The notes beneath the pieces were generated by a model. That model saw only the letters and a list, made by a program, of their open reading frames with translations. It made no database searches and was not told the DNA's origin. Shown one piece after another: positions 61,248 to 64,000 of a stretch of 64,000 nt of DNA (position 1 is the stretch's first letter; every line of letters starts with the position of its first letter). The position numbers and the translations under genes are program-made. This stretch comes from Erpobdella octoculata (taxonomy: Eukaryota; Annelida; Clitellata; Hirudinida; Erpobdellidae): contig OZ022242.1 in assembly GCA_963978895.1 (NCBI GenBank), positions 11,285,441 through 11,349,440 on the forward strand. Direction: 5' to 3'.

Positions 61248-64000
61248 GTAAAATTTGCAAGAATTTAAAAATAAATTAATAAAGGTTGTTTCTTGCATAT
61301 GATGTTTTTAGCGAGAAAAAATATTATTAATATGATCGGTTTGATAACTAAATTTAATTTGTTGTAATTACTCCAACTGTCAGTTGTAATAATTTAAAAC
61401 CAACTTTTATAGAATGCAAAAAACTTTTTTATTTTAAATAAAAACTTTTTTATTTTAAATAAAAACTTTTTTATTCTTTTAAAAATTATTCTAATTTTTA
61501 AATTTTTATTTTAAAGAAATATAATTTATTTCACTTATTAAAAATATTTTATATTCTAGAAGTAGCCCGTCAAAAATGATGGATTTTCTATAATAACGTT
61601 AAATATCATTATCTGTTGCCAACGCCACTTAAAAGCGTTATGCAAAGTTATAACATAAATACTTTGGAAATTAAGCATGTTGATAATGATAATATTTAAA
61701 GAATTATATATATATATATCTATATATATATATATATATATATAGTTTTTTAAAAACATATAATCATTCAGATTTATGTCATTCTTTTTTCGTTTGAGAA
61801 ACAAATTTACGGCATTTAAAAATTTTAAATAAATTTTAATTTCAATGGTTTTTTTGCATTCAAAACTTGCATTCAATATTTAAATTTTTATTGATGAAAT
61901 ATATTCATTTCTGATTGAACGGTCACTTCGAGTTCTAGTGATGATTGACGTACAGATATGAATGGTACTTATTCCATTCTTTATTCTCCCACGAGAGAAT
62001 TTTTATTTCAATTTGAATTTAAATAATTATAAAAATATTCAATTAATCACTACCTTGTTAAAAAGTTTTTTAAAACTAATAACGCAAAGTTTTAAAACTA
62101 TATGAACTAATTGACTTTACGCATTCGGCAATTTTCCTGAACAGTTTCAAGGCATGCAATCAACTAGCCTCATATGCGATCATTTGCAAAAAAATTATCT
62201 GACTTATTGCATAATATTGTATAGATCAATTTTTTATTGTCATATGCTGTTTTCGGCCAAATTTTATTGTAGGGCTGTCATAATGCCAATTTTATGACTG
62301 CATGCATTATGTCAGCATTATGTTTCCTTATTTGGTTAAAATAAAATGTTTTAGTTTTAAGCTGCATTTTTTCAATTTAAATATTTTATAATTTGTCCAA
62401 CAATCCATCTTTTTGCACAGTTTAAATAGTTTTGAAACTCTAATTTGTTCTTTTCATACTTTTTCTGTTAAACCAGAAACATGAGACACTGTAAGCATAC
62501 TCTAGCTGGTAATCAGCTATTCTTACAAGTACAATGTTGTAAATAACTTTTTATCAAGCCGGCTGGTAAACTCTTTATCATTGAAAGAGTTTTTGTCTAT
62601 TAACATAGATACGTGTGATTTGAATATCAGGCCGCTCTGAAAAAGTCTTACTTAAATTCCTTATTGATTTTTGTCTGCCATTTATATATTATGTATTATC
62701 AAACATTCATCTACCACCAAATTTTAAGGACAACGTTTTCTGTTATTAGCCAATTTTATTTATTGTGCAACTTATTAACAATAAATTAGTTCAAAAGTTT
62801 TTCAATTTAAATAAAGTCAAAAAAACTTTTTTGTCGCATCAACCACATCGTAAATCACAGACAAACTAGTCCCATTACACTGTTTTAAGAGACTACAATC
62901 TGAACAATAAAAAAACCTTTGTTCACATTCTTGGTGAGTTACGTTTAATCAATGTTGTGTAAATGAGCATAGTTGGCTTTGCTCTCAAAAAAAGTATTTT
63001 TTAAAGACTTTTTTTTCAAGTGCATTTCCAAATGTTTTTTTTTAATATTTGTTTCCATCACTTTACAACAAACAGCTTTCAAACCTACCTCGATTACAAA
63101 TTCTGTTTCAAGTAATCTCATTACTTTATATTAGTTATATTCTAAAAAGGTTTGTTTTTTTCTATAGAGCAGTTTATCAGTTCCGTCATATCCCTACAGG
63201 ATACAATGTTCAACCCATGCAAAACTCTTGGGTGCAATCTATATGGACGTTGGCTATTATAAATATTTAGATGCTTCAATTTGTTCAAATCTAGTTTTCA
63301 TTTATAATCAAAATATATTCACTGAATATGTTTTGAACGTTTTTTTAATCTTTAAAGTTTGTTCGATTAAATTTCAATTCCTTCATATTAACAGGTGAAA
63401 AAAACCAACTAATAATTCTGTTTCTTAGTAATCACTTTTGCTTTAAACGCCTTACAAACTATAATAGTTTTTTTCAAGATTAGAAATGTGCTTTTAATTT
63501 TTTTCTAAACCTGTTTATAAAATTTGCAAAAACCTTGGTATTTTTTAAATCCGTGTTTTATTTTCACCGCTTTTCTTGCTTGCTTTGAAGTGAAAATTAA
63601 AAAACTTTCCGCCATCCAATTGAGCAAAAATTAGGAAATTTGAATTTTTTTATAAAAATGCATTTCATCAAATTTTATAAATTTTAAAAGAGTTATTTTT
63701 GTAAATTATTTAATCTATGTTTGAAAAAAAATCAACGACTTCAAAAACTTTTGCTATTAACCGTTATTTTTTGTTGTATAATTTCCTAATGACATACAAT
63801 TTTTTATCTGCAATATAATAACTTAATTGCTGACTGTCTGACGAACCTCCCGAACGCAATCAGAAACATAGGGGCGCGGCTTACCACTACGTACAAACTA
63901 GGTTCATTATATTTTGATTTAAAATCTGCTGTTTTAGATTTTGTAAATAATTTGTACACAATTATATTTTAATCAAATTTAAGATTTAAACTGTATTTTT
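61248..64000 (+). other. Intron downstream of exon N, to the window end
   Basis: AT-rich. A 22-bp unit (AAAAACTTTTTTATTTTAAA) is repeated about three times at 61420-61480, and (TA)n lies at 61707-61743. A weak relative of the 33055 repeat (TTTCCGCCATCCAATTGAG) lies near 63605. The second half of the FN3 started in exon N was looked for and not found. Confidence 0.75.

Overview
The window is a piece of an AT-rich, repeat-laden animal genome. It carries 14 spliced coding exons on the + strand, all from one gene: a LAR-type (type IIa) receptor protein tyrosine phosphatase. The animal origin rests on GT-AG introns inside Ig and fibronectin type III (FN3) domains, a LINE, an hAT element, SINE-like sequence and very long tetra- and trinucleotide arrays. 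An invertebrate, perhaps a spiralian or another aquatic lineage, is likely, but the species cannot be read from the sequence.

Gene layout. The signal peptide and Ig1 lie upstream of base 1. Exons A and B (9630-9803, 19107-19217) encode Ig2, and C (19717-19980) encodes Ig3. D (20364-20753) encodes FN3-1, and E plus F (21714-22194) encode FN3-2. After a 22-kb intron, G (44222-44560) encodes an FN3 resembling the fifth repeat of the family. H plus I (54382-56281) follow as the sixth-like repeat, and J plus K (57480-58628) as the seventh-like repeat. L plus M (59595-60609) form a further FN3, and N (61144-61247) is the first half of the next one. Transmembrane and phosphatase exons lie beyond base 64000. 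All 14 exons join in frame. Every domain boundary is a phase-1 junction, and four FN3 repeats are also split by a phase-0 intron. No exon for the family's third and fourth FN3 repeats was recognised.

The introns and the 5' flank (over 95% of the window) hold the rest. The most complete mobile element is a minus-strand non-LTR retrotransposon (about 29090-32850) with an ORF1 remnant and a nearly full endonuclease/reverse-transcriptase ORF2. A 949-bp hAT element (10629-11577) has matching terminal inverted repeats and an 8-bp target duplication, and sits inside a copy of another repeat family. There is also a 251-bp MITE with perfect 15-bp termini (7695-7945), a copia-type RNase H relic (about 4195-4381), a tRNA-derived SINE (21223-21500), several copies of a family beginning CTAGCGGGGTTACCCGGC, and a broken copy of a conserved uncharacterised ORF family (45099-46065).

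Tandem arrays are extreme: (ATGT)n of 397 bp, (CATCCT)n/(CAT)n/(CAC)n of 797 bp, (CATA)n of about 485 bp, and a 1.5-kb AAAT/AATG/AACG mosaic at 50188-51675. Minisatellites with units of 12 to 157 bp are scattered throughout. Most long open frames in the window are artefacts of these arrays. No tRNA gene, rRNA gene or CRISPR array was recognised.
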